NCBI RefSeq assembly: GCF_947623445.1
Contig: NC_135244.1
Span: forward strand, 9,548,001 to 9,612,000
Direction of reading: 5' to 3'
Length of the DNA stretch: 64,000 nt
Origin: Clavelina lepadiformis
Lineage: Eukaryota > Chordata > Ascidiacea > Aplousobranchia > Clavelinidae
This document shows positions 1-11,600 of the stretch, piece by piece. The position numbers and the translations under genes were made by a program. Position 1 is the stretch's first letter, and the number at the start of each line of letters is the position of its first letter. The notes below the pieces were generated by a model. That model was not told where the DNA came from and did not search any database. It saw only the letters and a list, made by a program, of their open reading frames with translations.

Positions 1-3000
1 TTGGAAATCCCATACTTTAACTGTATTGTCCAAGCCACCTATAAAATGAACTTTATTTTGAATTATTGCCAAAACTGGTTACAAATGATGGAAACTGGAA
101 ACTGAGGTGATGCTACAGAACAGAGGCTATTTTATGTCGCTCACATACTGACCTGATGCTAAAACTTCTCCATCTCTGCTGAAAGCTAGGGTTTCAACTG
201 CTGCGGTGTGGCCTTTAAACATTCCAACCATTACTTTTGTTGCAATATCCCAAATGAGGATATCTGTGTCAACCCCCGCCGAGGCAAGATATTTTCCATC
301 AGGTGACCAAGCCAAGCACAGTACTGGTTTCTGGATAACCAAAATGCTTGCGTTTGAGGGGCAAATTGTTGTCAGATATTCAATAGTAAGCTACAACACT
401 CAGCCCTAGAAAGCACTTTTTGACCTCACGAAAAACTAAATATAGTTTAATGGTGACATGACGGGACTCATACATATGTATCATCATAATACAAACCTTA
501 TGACCAGTGAAAACTCTCACACAATTTCCATTCAAAACATCCCATACTCGTACTGAGCGATCACTAGAACCTGTGGCTATATAATTTGAATTATGGTGAA
601 AGGCAACACAGTCCACATCTGATAAGTGCCCTGCAAACACATTTTTAATGTCACATCTATTCTGAAATGTTATCAAATTAACCAAGACAAAATCTAGTTC
701 AAAAGTTACCGGCAAACATTCTCACAGGCTGATGATGATCAGTAACCCACAATCTTGCTACTTTGTCTTGGCCACATGACACAAAGTAATGACCATGAGG
801 GCCAAACTGTGTACCCCACACTGGCCATACATGGCCTTTGTAAACCACTAAATTTGTCCAAGTCAATAAGCTCCATAATCTGCAAATCAAAATCATCAGC
901 CAACAATTTATTGGTACAGCAGGCAGCAAAAATGTTTATGTCGACATAGTTCACCTTACTGTACCGTCCTCAGAAGATGAAACAAGTAGTGTCCTGCAGG
1001 GACTTATGCTCAATGCATATACGGTCCCACTATGTCCAAACAATGTTCTGCAAAATTTGAATTTCCAGGCTCAGCAAAAACATCATATATTACAAAATAC
1101 CATATTAAGAGTACATTGCATCACTACTTTGATTCAACTCCAGTGCAATCATCCATCATCCTTTCAAATATATCATCTCCCTCTTTATCCAAGAGACTCA
1201 GTTCTGCAGCTGATTTTACAGTTCTGAGTGTGCGAGGTGTTAAACTCCAAACTCGAATGTGGGAATCTTGAAAGCCTGGCAGAATACAAGTTCAGAAATA
1301 TTGACTTACTAAAATTAATTTAACCTTTTACCAACCTGCTGCTAGCAATGAAGAGTCATCAGAAATATCGACAGCAGTTACTGTTCCAAATGCATTTGTA
1401 AAAGTGTAACAACACACTGATGGGGCCACTCTCTCCATTCCACCTAGTCTTACTCTTTTTAAACTCTCCTTTGCAATATTGATCTTTTCCAGTTTATCAG
1501 CATCCTGGTTTGGTGAAAAAAAATTATTGTAAGCCATAACTTTTGCAGGTCATACTGTTTAAGGAAAGCAACAGATCACACCTTGACTGCACTTTAGACT
1601 CTGTGACTAAGTACTAGCATGTTTTTGCAAGACTGTCTGTCAAGTCTGAAGTACATGGTACCTTAATTTCCGGGAGGGGAATTCTTGTTAATGCTGGAGC
1701 ATTTGGGTCAGCTTTGTTCTTTTTAGATAAAAATTCCTTTTTTTTCCGTTTCTTGGACTTACTGCTTCCATCTTGGGAGTCATCTAGATCATCATCATCT
1801 TCCAAAGGAATGTCAATGTCTGGTTCTTTAAGAAGTCCATAAAAAACCTATCATAAAAGGAAATACAGTAGAATCGCTTAATATGACCATTTTGATGTTG
1901 TCCAGAATTTTGCCATATAAAACTTTCCATTTACTGTGACCAGTCTTCCGATATTATGACCATTTTGTAGTCTTCGTCAGATTTTTCAATCAATTTTTTG
2001 TGTCAATTATGCTACTTGACAGTGACAATTGAGCCACTTGTATTCCCAATTCACCTAATGCCATTCATTTTAATGTAACTGCTTAACATTAATTAAACGT
2101 ATGAATTTGACATTTTTTGTCATTTTTGGCATAAGTGTATTGACCCCGGTGTGGTTAAACAATATGTACTACTGTAGCAGTTTCGGTTAACGTGACCATT
2201 CGGATGTTATTACCAAAATAATCTGGTCCCAAGGTGGTCACAATAAGCGAAGTCTACTGTACCTGTATATGGTATACAACCTTGTACAATGAGCAAGTTT
2301 ATTTCTACTACTCTACCTTGACTTTGTTTTCATCTTGGCGAGCCTCCCCACACAGGCCACCAGCACTGGCCTTAATTTGTGTTCGAGTTCTAGGTAAGCC
2401 CTCGAATACATCAAGAGTAATATGAGATTGGATTATGTCCTGCACTAATGGTTTGTTCTTCTCCTGCAAAAAAGCTACAGTAGGTTGACTTGAATTCTTT
2501 TAGGAAATTCATAAGTAGCTGCAATTTTGTGTACATGTTTAAATAATCTGCCAATTCACACAGCATATTACCTCAAGGTAACGCTTAAGCATATCATTGG
2601 AGTCTTGTGATATTCTGACAACATATTTGTTGCTTCTTAAGCTAAATATGAAGTTGTTCCCTTCCATTTGACTTTTCATAGTAACAGCAGAAAGTTGACT
2701 TAAATCATCCTGATGGAAATCCTCTAGTACACCACTAAATTCAAGAATCACTTCAACAACATAAATTCTATCTTTCCTCATAAGCAAGGTTGATTAGGCT
2801 GTGTATGATAATGAAGTAAATATATGACTAATTAAAAGGGTGGCATAATTTGTTATTCAAAATTGTTACCTAAATCTGTGAAAAAATGACTTTGCTTTTG
2901 TTTCATGATGGTTGTAAATCAACACCAGGTACATGTGAATAAAAACAGGATATGACAGCTGGGCCAGCTCGCACTTATGTGCATCTAAACTTGTTTCAAT

Positions 3001-6000
3001 GCACTGCTGCAAAAGTCTACACAGATATTATTTATTTATTGATGTAACTGTAAGATGTCATTTGGTTAAAGTTAAAGCAATAGCATATCATGAGGTAATT
3101 TTTTAGTTTGATTAAGACTAAGCCAGAAAAAACTACTTAACACATATATTTTTTTTTAATTGTTACTGGTGACTTACTGTCAAAAAAGGAAAGTACTTCT
3201 TTTACATAAAATTATAAATAAAATTAGCAGAATATATGAGCATCTGTGTATTAATATACTCAGTATTCACCTGTAATTGTCCTCATAACTAGAAGGATCA
3301 GCCTCATTTGAATATGCAGATAAAAGTGAAGACACCTCATCAGTACTTAGCTGAGAACCTGATGCTGGATCTCCTTTTAACTTTACTGCATTTAAAATGA
3401 GACATATTAAAACACATTACTACATCGTAGGCCAAAGTTTAAGCAACAATTATCACTAACCATAAATTAAATAGTATTCAAACAGGGCATCGCCACAACC
3501 TAAATCGCTGTTTGCAATGAGCAGAGGTGTTGTTATGTGCTGCATTATGACATCATTTGATACATAGAGTTTCCAATTACAAATATTTTGCTTTTCTGAC
3601 ATAGCTTTGTGCAATCCTAGGTCAGTAGATTCTTTAATTGAATGCACCAGCTTACGAGCCCACATTGCATGATAGTTGTCTGTAGGTGATTTATGGCCTA
3701 GCTAAAGGTAATTTTTATTGTGCCAAAAACATAATGGTATTGGTGATAATTTGTGTACACAACTAATACCATTTTCTAAGAAAAGCTTTGGTGTGTAGTT
3801 TTAGCAAACTAATTACCAATTGCATAATGAGTTTGCTGATACCAAGTTAGCTATAGGTAATTTATTAGAAAGACCACAAATGAACAAAATATTGCCGTCT
3901 GTTTACCTACAACTATCATTGTTTTGCAACACTCAGTATAAATCAGGTTGTTGTTAGTAGTATAGTGAACTATTACCAAACCTTTGGTTTCCAAACTTGT
4001 ATAGGCCTATAATTAGTCTTATAAAAATATTACATGCATGTTGTCGGCCTACACACAAAATACAGTACAGCACAAAATTGTGTCCTACATCTCCAAACTA
4101 GCTTAAGAATAGCCAAAAATGAAACTGACAGTTGATCAATCCATAACATGGGATCAAAAGTTGGCAATTATAAAAAAATTGAGGTATACTTGTGAACATC
4201 TCATAACACACAACTTAGAAAATACTGAACTAGAAAATTTAGGCAATAACACTGTTTGCCCTACATATTAACTGATTTTGACTTTGATGATGAAACTGTA
4301 CCAACAATGCAAGTCTTAAAAAGTCTTCTAAATGTAATCTTTTGTTGGCTACTCCATCTAAACACCAACTCTACCGCGGTTTGAAAGCTGAACGTATTTA
4401 ACGTTTGTGAAACGAACGCAAGGATTGTGGCAGACCCAAGCACAATTTTTGGGTGTGCCATACATACTTGATGACTATGGTAATGTAAGTATGTGGATAG
4501 CTTGATAAAAAGGGAATGATACGGGCATATGTCACTTGAGCAGTTGCAGTCTTTTGATGGAGGTAGGGCAAAAAGCAGTTTATATTTTTGAAGAAAATGT
4601 CTACTACACTGAATAGTAGGTCCAGCTCTCATAGCTACTGACAGTTGACAGAGAGGCAGTTTGGTTAGCAGACTCTTAACGAAAACTAAAAAAATGAACA
4701 TGTGTAGTGCATAACCAATACATGAGGGCATGAGCTGCAAGCAAGCAATGCCACAACTAGGGATGTACTGGGTTGAATCTGAGGCCGAACACTCGCCCGG
4801 GGATTGAAATAATTTCTAATATTCGCATGTACCGCAGATATCTCATTATTCACACTGAGAGTCTCTTAGTAACGTTTTCAGTCTATTTATTTGCACACCT
4901 ATCCAGTAAACTCTGGATTACTTGAGTTTTAACCAAATTTACTCATGTGCATGGTTGTATCGTAAACTCCTGTACAAATTATAATTGAAGAGAACAAGAG
5001 ACCCTTGACGCGTGTTTGCTCATACAAAAAATGAATAAGTAGGCTAAGGCCATATATTTCCGCGTGTTTGTTCATACCCAAACCTGATTGTTTATATATT
5101 AGATGTAATGACGAGAAACAACCTATTATTGTCAAATGCCTGCGCAATGGAGAAGGTTAATTTTTTCAGTTAGTACCATCAGCAATTGCGTTAAAAATTC
5201 CGGAAAAGTGGTTGCTAAGGCATAAAATTCTCACAAAAAATTAAAGAACTTGCATTTGGAACAGACAAATTGCAGGCAAGTACTGCTTAGTGTTGCTGTT
5301 CAATAACTGCGTTCAATGTATGTATGACACGTTGTATCTAGGGTTATTTCGGATATCAATAATTTTTACTATCCGGATAACGGATATATCCGTATATTTG
5401 GAATTTATCTAACCGGTTAACCGGATAATAACTGCTAAGTGAGACAATCGATTTCACGAGGTTTGCATGAAAAATGGATTGTAAAATCATTACACAGTTT
5501 TATTGTAGATCTACGTACACGCGCAGTACGAGCGAATACGAGAAAAATTACGCAAATTTAATGTTCACTGCTTCTGCAACGCCCTCCTCCGCGCCACGCC
5601 AACGCAACGCCATCGTAGAAAGTAGCCCCAAACTGGATTATCACTTTTGAAACGTTTAAATTCCATCTCTTAAATTTAGTCACTTCAAACTAGGTTGTAG
5701 TCAAAGCTTTTCAACTGACACTTCACAGACTTTACCTTGCCATGAGAATGCAGTCTTCTATTAAAAGAATCATTCATTATGCTTTCTTTGTGACGTGATA
5801 GTAAATTTCACTCGTGCATTTTACGAGTACCGTAGTTGAAAGTATAAGACAATGGAAGTGTGAACAAAGGTTTAATTGCGCTCAGCGGGAGTCAGCCTCT
5901 ACGTAACAAAGAATGTTCAAACTTACTAAAAAGTGTAAAACGCATTAGCAACGATACTCTTTTAGCCGGTTAACCGGCAGAATTATATCCGGATATCAGA

Positions 6001-6610
6001 TAGAAAAAAAAACTGCGGTTAATCGGTTAACCGGTTAACCGTTATCCGGATAATCCAACCCTAGTTGTATCAGGCATAATTAGTGTTTAACCTCCGTGCG
6101 TATGCATGCAAGAGCATCATGTGACGTCATGACGAGTACTCAAATTCTTGCAAGCCTTATTAGTATTACCTGGTCTCGGTGAGCCCGGGTAATTACGTAT
6201 TGGTCTCATCCCTAGCCACAACTATATAAGGTTGAAAAGAAAACCACTGCACTATTGAACTATAATGCAGAAACATATTACGGCAACAAGGGCAGCTTAT
6301 GTAAAAACTCACCACCAGCCTTTTCAGCTTCCTGCTCCAATGCATTCACTGTTTCTCCAAGATTGTTTTTACGCAAAAACTGAAGGACTGCAAATAAAGT
6401 CTTCTGATCTTTCTCTGCCACTAGTTTAATTGGACCAGAAGTTTCTTCAGTGATATCACTGCTGTCGTGCACTTCAACTTCTGCACTTGCTGCCTCTGGA
6501 ACTTGAGAACTGTCTTGGGATGACAGATCTTGTTCAGTAGAAGAAAGTGTTGAGGAGTAGTTAACAGTTTCTACACTTCCAGCACCAGAAAAATGCTGCA
6601 ATTCAGCCAT
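1..6610 (-). CDS. TAF5: TAF5, TFIID/SAGA WD40 scaffold subunit (3' end outside window)
   Basis: TAF5 is a nuclear scaffold of TFIID, with the NTD2 domain and WD40 propeller holding histone-fold TAFs. Thirteen exons keep phase across every junction: 6313-6610, 3271-3385, 2870-3016, 2572-2734, 2317-2463, 1662-1847, 1336-1504, 1128-1275, 955-1047, 710-879, 497-630, 153-330 and 1-38 (continues). This gives 662 codons here against about 800 in human TAF5. A LisH-like helix ([20 protein letters not shown]) lies near residue 70. NTD2 follows ([27 protein letters not shown]). An acidic/lysine linker ends in [18 protein letters not shown]40 blades come next ([76 protein letters not shown]). The N-terminus lacks the long Gly/Ala-rich tract of vertebrate TAF5. 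Start chosen as the first ATG of the LisH exon. Identification rests on near-colinear match to the family from memory. Confidence 0.95.
1866..2259. mobile_element. Tigger/pogo-type MITE in TAF5 intron
   Basis: The ends form terminal inverted repeats: CAGTAGAATCGCTTAATATG on the left, and the reverse complement of the right end reads CAGTAGACTTCGCTTATTGT. Both are flanked by TA (1864-1865 and 2260-2261), as expected for Tc1/mariner/pogo insertion. No coding capacity is visible in 394 bp. It fills most of the intron between the TAF5 exons at 2317-2463 and 1662-1847, ending 18 bp from the 3' splice site. Confidence 0.85.
4758..6214. mobile_element. Outer hAT-type MITE
   Basis: Starts TAGGGATG and ends CATCCCTA, flanked by a perfect 8-bp target duplication GCCACAAC (4750-4757 and 6215-6222). 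The 8-bp duplication is the hallmark of hAT transposition. Only the outermost bases are clearly inverted. No transposase is visible. It is interrupted by a second hAT MITE at 5339-6063, so its own length without that guest and the guest's target duplication is about 724 bp. Confidence 0.9.
5339..6063. mobile_element. Inner hAT-type MITE nested in the outer MITE
   Basis: Ends are TAGGGTTATTTCGGATA and, at the right, GGATAATCCAACCCTA, flanked by a perfect 8-bp duplication GTTGTATC (5331-5338 and 6064-6071). The subterminal regions repeat motifs such as CCGGTTAACCGG and TATCCGGATA, typical of transposase-binding subterminal repeats. No ORF of note. It is the younger of the two insertions. Confidence 0.92.
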
Positions 6611-7001
6611 TATTTGCTTACAGTCAGGACTGCAGAATATCTGTACAAATAAGATTGTTAAACAATGTCATGTATAATAATAAATGGTTGTAATTGCAAT
6701 CCAGAACATCACTTTAGAAATAACCTTCACTTATTATAGATGTTATACGATTTCAATAAAAATTTATTGCTGAATGAGCACTGAGGTGCTCTGCAATACA
6801 TGTACCAAAACTTACATAACATGTATGGAAGATAATACATAATTTTAACAAATGTAATGTAAGATACGACATTACTTTGATTATTACGAAATGGCTTTAA
6901 ATTCATGATAAAAACATGTGCACATAGACAGATTGGTGACCAGGTCGCAGATGGTTGATCAGTTTACAATCTTACCAATGTACGACCACATTCAAGAAGA
7001 T

Positions 7002-8381
7002 TTACTTTTCTGGTTCTGGATCATCTGTTTCCATATTGTCAACTTCTTCCTTCCAATCAACATCGATGCACAATTCCTCACAAGTAAGATTCTTCAGATT
7101 GAGCAAAACAGCACAAGATGTTTTGCTAAATTCTGGAATGCTTAGCAATAAAGTTTTTTGCCCATCTTCACCAAGCTTTACCTCAGACGCAAAGTGAGGC
7201 TGGTTGCCACAAAAGTAGACATGTGGACACTCATCAATGATGAAAGGATCAATGTCATAAAATGGAAAACTGCCTAGGGTATCTGGAGCAGTTGGAGCTA
7301 AATGCTGTAACTGCAATGTATCAGAGAGTAAGCGCAAGCCATCGTTTATTGTGCTGTATGCATAAAGATTGTTAATATTCTGTCCAGATGTCCCCAAAAA
7401 ATGGACTCCTTCAATTCTGCATTCATACGGATTACTAACAGAATGAAATGTGCTACCGTGAAAACTACGTGCCGAAGGAAACATGCATGGATGCATAGGT
7501 TTTTGTGGTAGCACATGATTAGTTGGGTCGAATTCTCCACTCATTATATCTACACTTACAAATGGCACAAGTTGTGACAAGAAAAAGTCCAAGTCACACA
7601 TGGCCTTTACAGAGGATGCTTCAGATTTGTAAGTTAGGTATTTTGCCTTGCTTTGAAACTCTTTGTCTAGTGTGTCTTTCGACAGTGAATTTCCTGCAAC
7701 AATCACATGAATTATTTTTGCACACAATTCATGATCCTCTTTTCCGCCCAACATCCCTAAAATGTAATCAATCAGCAACTGAATTTGCATGGTCTTTTCT
7801 TTCTTAGCTCCTATTCCTAAACCCGATACAAAGAGCACATACTCATCATCTTTGGGTACATTAACTATTTCAGTTTGTGGGGGAAGTCCAGGATATGTAT
7901 AATCTTCTACTTCAAACTGCCCATGTTCACTTTCATGGCCAAGCACTGCAATAATGCTTCCAGTAAAACATTCATGTGAGATAATATTGCCAACAAGAGA
8001 AATGCGCTGCATGGAATCTTCAAGTACAAGTTTATCATCTTCACCAGTAAATCGCATACGTTCTGACTGAAGAGGTACACTGAATTCTTCACTTATTTCT
8101 TTTAAAATGCTTGGTTGCAGTGGCATAATTTTGAATAAAGTTCCTAAAAGACAACATTTCTCCCCTTTGACTACATCAGACAGCTTTTTGATATTTATTT
8201 CTGCTCCCCATTTCTTCTTTGCCGCTGATTCTATCCTATTCTTCATCAGTTCACTTCTCATGAAATAAATGTGAGCATACTGCCGACTATATTTATCTTC
8301 CAGTTTACAAAACTTCTGCGACAAATTTTTGCGACTGCAGGTAGGTCTTGCATAGGTTAAACCATCATTATTTGATTCCAT
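7002..8381 (-). CDS. POLD2: POLD2, DNA polymerase delta accessory (B) subunit
   Basis: 459 codons in one exon, close to the human length of 469. POLD2 bridges the catalytic subunit to the other small subunits of replicative polymerase delta in the nucleus. The N-terminal OB region carries SRQYAHIYFMRSELM and KCCLLGTLFKIMPLQPSILK. The phosphoesterase-like fold, inactive as an enzyme in this family, carries LFVSGLGIG, GEFDPTNHVLPQ, HPCMFPSARSF and FLGTSGQNI. The C-terminal part carries APDTLGSFPFYDIDPFIIDE and CPHVYFCGNQP. The acidic tail ends METDDPEPEK. Start chosen as the first in-frame ATG, with an AG plus pyrimidine-rich stretch just upstream that could accept a cis or trans splice. An AATAAA on this strand lies near 6763-6768, between POLD2 and TAF5. 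Confidence 0.97.
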   Translation of the reverse strand: MESNNDGLTYARPTCSRKNLSQKFCKLEDKYSRQYAHIYFMRSELMKNRIESAAKKKWGAEINIKKLSDVVKGEKCCLLGTLFKIMPLQPSILKEISEEFSVPLQSERMRFTGEDDKLVLEDSMQRISLVGNIISHECFTGSIIAVLGHESEHGQFEVEDYTYPGLPPQTEIVNVPKDDEYVLFVSGLGIGAKKEKTMQIQLLIDYILGMLGGKEDHELCAKIIHVIVAGNSLSKDTLDKEFQSKAKYLTYKSEASSVKAMCDLDFFLSQLVPFVSVDIMSGEFDPTNHVLPQKPMHPCMFPSARSFHGSTFHSVSNPYECRIEGVHFLGTSGQNINNLYAYSTINDGLRLLSDTLQLQHLAPTAPDTLGSFPFYDIDPFIIDECPHVYFCGNQPHFASEVKLGEDGQKTLLLSIPEFSKTSCAVLLNLKNLTCEELCIDVDWKEEVDNMETDDPEPEK

Positions 8382-8424
8382 GGTAATCAGAATTGGAAAA
8401 CCTTCAAAAACATTTGATTTACTA

Positions 8425-8682
8425 TCAACATATTTTCTGCTTGTCTATTGAAAGGTCTAGTGCAAATATTTTGCTTGTATTAACACATTTTTTGTCAATT
8501 AGCCATGTTATAGTGTGTTTTGAATCCACCGGAGCCATGAGACTAAAACCAGGTGTTGACTGTTCAAAGCCATTAACAACTAAACTGAAAACTACAGCTG
8601 GCCGATTAGGCGAACTATATTTAATTGAACCATTCAGCTTATCGGACAGTTTTCCATCAATAGTGAATCTCCATTTTTCCAT
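8425..8682 (-). CDS. Unrecognised 85-aa protein upstream of POLD2
   Basis: An 85-codon ORF starting MEKWRFTIDGKLSDK and ending LSIDKQKIC. I do not recognise the family. Composition is ordinary globular (alternating hydrophobic and polar, two Cys), with no signal peptide or membrane span. It lies on the same strand as POLD2, its stop 43 bp before the POLD2 ATG, too close for a normal polyadenylation-plus-promoter arrangement. It is either the first cistron of a two-gene transcript or a 5' UTR ORF. Regulatory sequence for the pair would lie in 8683-8800. Confidence 0.45.
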   Translation of the reverse strand: MEKWRFTIDGKLSDKLNGSIKYSSPNRPAVVFSLVVNGFEQSTPGFSLMAPVDSKHTITWLIDKKCVNTSKIFALDLSIDKQKIC

Positions 8683-11600
8683 TCAATTTTCCATGCCTAG
8701 TCAGATCACAACCCCACTTAAATTCACCGATCGATTGTAGGCCAAGTTACTATTTCACTAGCAGATTGTGCGGTTTAAAATAGGCTTAGGCCAGCGGTGG
8801 ATTTAGGCGGAGGTGTTTGTGTATTGCAACATGCCCCTATTGTCATGCTATATCTCTCTCTTATCGCCATTGATGATTTCATTATAATTATAAAATGAAA
8901 AAGGGCAAGCCGCACTTGCCTAAATTACGAGAAAAACGCCTTTGTTGTTTTGTCATTTCAACCTGAAAATACTGAATCCGACAATAATAACAGACAATCC
9001 CGATTAGTACGATATCAACCGAACAATAACACAACTATGACCAACGAACAAAGGAATGTCCTTTGATACAATTATTTACAAGTTTGCAATGTCTACGATT
9101 GATTTTTCACCTATTTTGATTAATCTCCTGTTTCTAACAGTGCAACAACAGGAATGTGCTCGTTCTTTCCCATCCAATCTGCACAATTTCTAACTTATTT
9201 GGAACAACGATACGACTTCATCATGTAACAAAAGTTTAATATAGCTTTTGCATAACATAGAAATGAAAACAGACTTGTCATATGTCAGAATTAGATACGA
9301 CTGAAATAAAGAGTTGACAAAAATAACGCATAAAGTTTTTCACACCAAGTAGGGCTATAATGGAGTGTTAGAATGCTAAAACCATCAACTTAAGAACGTC
9401 ACTTAAAACCAAAGTTCTAGCAACCGCAGGTTATTCGAAGAATAAATATTGTGACTTAAAAGGCAGCAATAAACTATTTTTGCATAAACTTCGAGTTTTG
9501 CTTAACTCTTATCAATGCAACAAGGAATGTCACTGTTTTACCGAAAAAATTTTCTGTTTTACTTTTTTCGGTTCCTTGAAAGTTAAAACATAAATTTCAT
9601 TTAATTTTGATTTATTATTTCAAACAACTAAAATCAACTTTTAACACGACCTTCTGATCTTTCTTCTAAATCCTTACCGCTATTTTAAACAAAGGATTGT
9701 GTGACCTTACTGACCTACTTACAGTAACTTTATTCATTTAAACTGGGAGGTTAGTGTTAATACAAGTGCGCAAAAAATGACACAAGAATATAAAATGAAC
9801 ATACTTAACAGCAAAAATTTTAAAACCATTTAGAAGTGGAAGCAACCATTTATGGCTTCAAAGTTATTGCAAACTTTCCACGTTTTGCCGTGCAGTGATT
9901 GAGATTTATTGTGATGTCACACTAAAATTGCTGAGTGTTACGGCCAGCTTTAGATTCAAAAACGGGTGAAGCTATAAAAGCGGCTTATATTAAAGCAAAG
10001 TGTATAGATAATAAGCAAATGATAGTATTTAGCACACTCACGCATAGTAGTATTTTATGGTTTCAGCAAATAAATACACGAAGTTACTGGGTTTGCACGT
10101 TGAAAACCTGGTTATTTTAAGGCTAAGCTAGAGCTTAGCTCTAAAGATAGCAGCAACCTTGACCAACATAACTTAGACATAGCGTAATTTTTCATTTAGG
10201 CTAAATATATGATACTCTTATGCTAGATTGGGTTAAACGCAATGTGTTGTTTGTCACATATGCATGTCGGCATATTGGATCAAAAACCACTATGGTATGA
10301 GTGTGACATTGTAATTACCAGTACTTTCATAACGTCACAAATTGAGGCTAAAGCTTTTACTTCACATAAAATTTGCCAATAAATATGAAAAACGGCTCTG
10401 TCAGTATGCACTAACCTGTTACTCATTTTTTTCGTATTAAGTGCACCTATATTAGCTCTAGCAACGTACTTCAAGTTACAATTATGTCACTAATCACACA
10501 TGGTGCAAAAGGTTGCACGACGTAATAGCTGTTCTTAGTTCAGGAAACCCGCAACTTTTAATCGGCCCGGGAACACTCCCGTCAAGAATTTTCTACATCT
10601 GCCACTGGCCTAAGCAGAAAGTTTATTTAACAGTTTAATTAAGGTCAAACTGGAAAGCTTGTAATTCTGATAGGATTAGGTCAACAGTGTGCAAAAAATC
10701 ACTCTATCTTGCTGATTTAAACCCAAATAATACAAGTTATACTAGACGTATAACAACGAAATTGATACCGTCACATGCAGAATTTCATCTTGAATAACAT
10801 ACTTTTTAATTGTGTGATTTAGCCAAAAGTAAATTGTTTCTATCATGCAGTAGTTGAGGATTTGGTTTACGATGCATAGGCCTAGCAAACGCGATCAGTA
10901 TGGTGTGATGTTGTGGGATACTTTAAATAAGCCAAAAAAAATAATCATGGTCATCACAATAACTGCCTTTCATGAGCTTCAGTTCCGCAATTTAGCTGCG
11001 TTATTTTGCACTTAATGTCTCAGACAGAAATTCTGCGCACACAATTTTCAATTGATTTAGAGATTGAATAAGCCAAACTTTGTACATTACTGCTTAATTG
11101 CACACTTCACCTTCATTGCGTCTGAGCATTTTTGGTTGTTTGGCATATTCAAGACCTTGCTAAAAATGGCCATACTCTGCAGTACACAGCCGTGCTAGCG
11201 CAACTCTGGTCTTGTCGGTCAGATTGGCGCGGTCTCTTTTTATGCATGAAAAAGATTTCATAGAAATCTAAGAATCAAAGTTTTGGAAGCTTGGAACGCT
11301 GCAAAATAAAAGTTCTGAATCCGGCTTGCATAATTGAACAATAGCAGTTTCAACTGAGCACATACTGAATATTTCTCGTGACGCCACCAATTGTAAATAG
11401 CTGTTTTTGACCAGTACTCTGCAATATTTTACGTCATGTGCTTGCTTAATACTTTGGTATTAACCCCAAGATATAAGGTGGCATTCTGAGGTTAACTTTA
11501 TTTTTTATTCTTCTACACGAGCTTTCGAGCATAAGCTTGCTTCTTCAGGTGTACTAAGAGATGACTTTGGTTAGTGTGATTTAGAGCATTGGGGTCGTAA

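Larger units (their letters stand above)
3386..6312. other. TAF5 intron 1 (2.9 kb), mostly transposon-derived
   Basis: The longest TAF5 intron. About half (4758-6214) is two nested hAT-type MITEs described separately. The remainder (3386-4757 and 6215-6312) contains only ORFs that I cannot match to a family, and no repeats with clear ends. Confidence 0.7.

Noticed and set aside
3456-3665. 69-codon minus-strand ORF ([13 protein letters not shown]...) in TAF5 intron 1
   Set aside because: It looks protein-like, but exons 1 and 2 of TAF5 join in phase without it and I cannot match it to a family. It may be a transposon remnant.
4261-4740. 159-codon ORF on the minus strand in TAF5 intron 1
   Set aside because: No family resemblance, composition like translated non-coding sequence, and TAF5 exons splice past it in phase.
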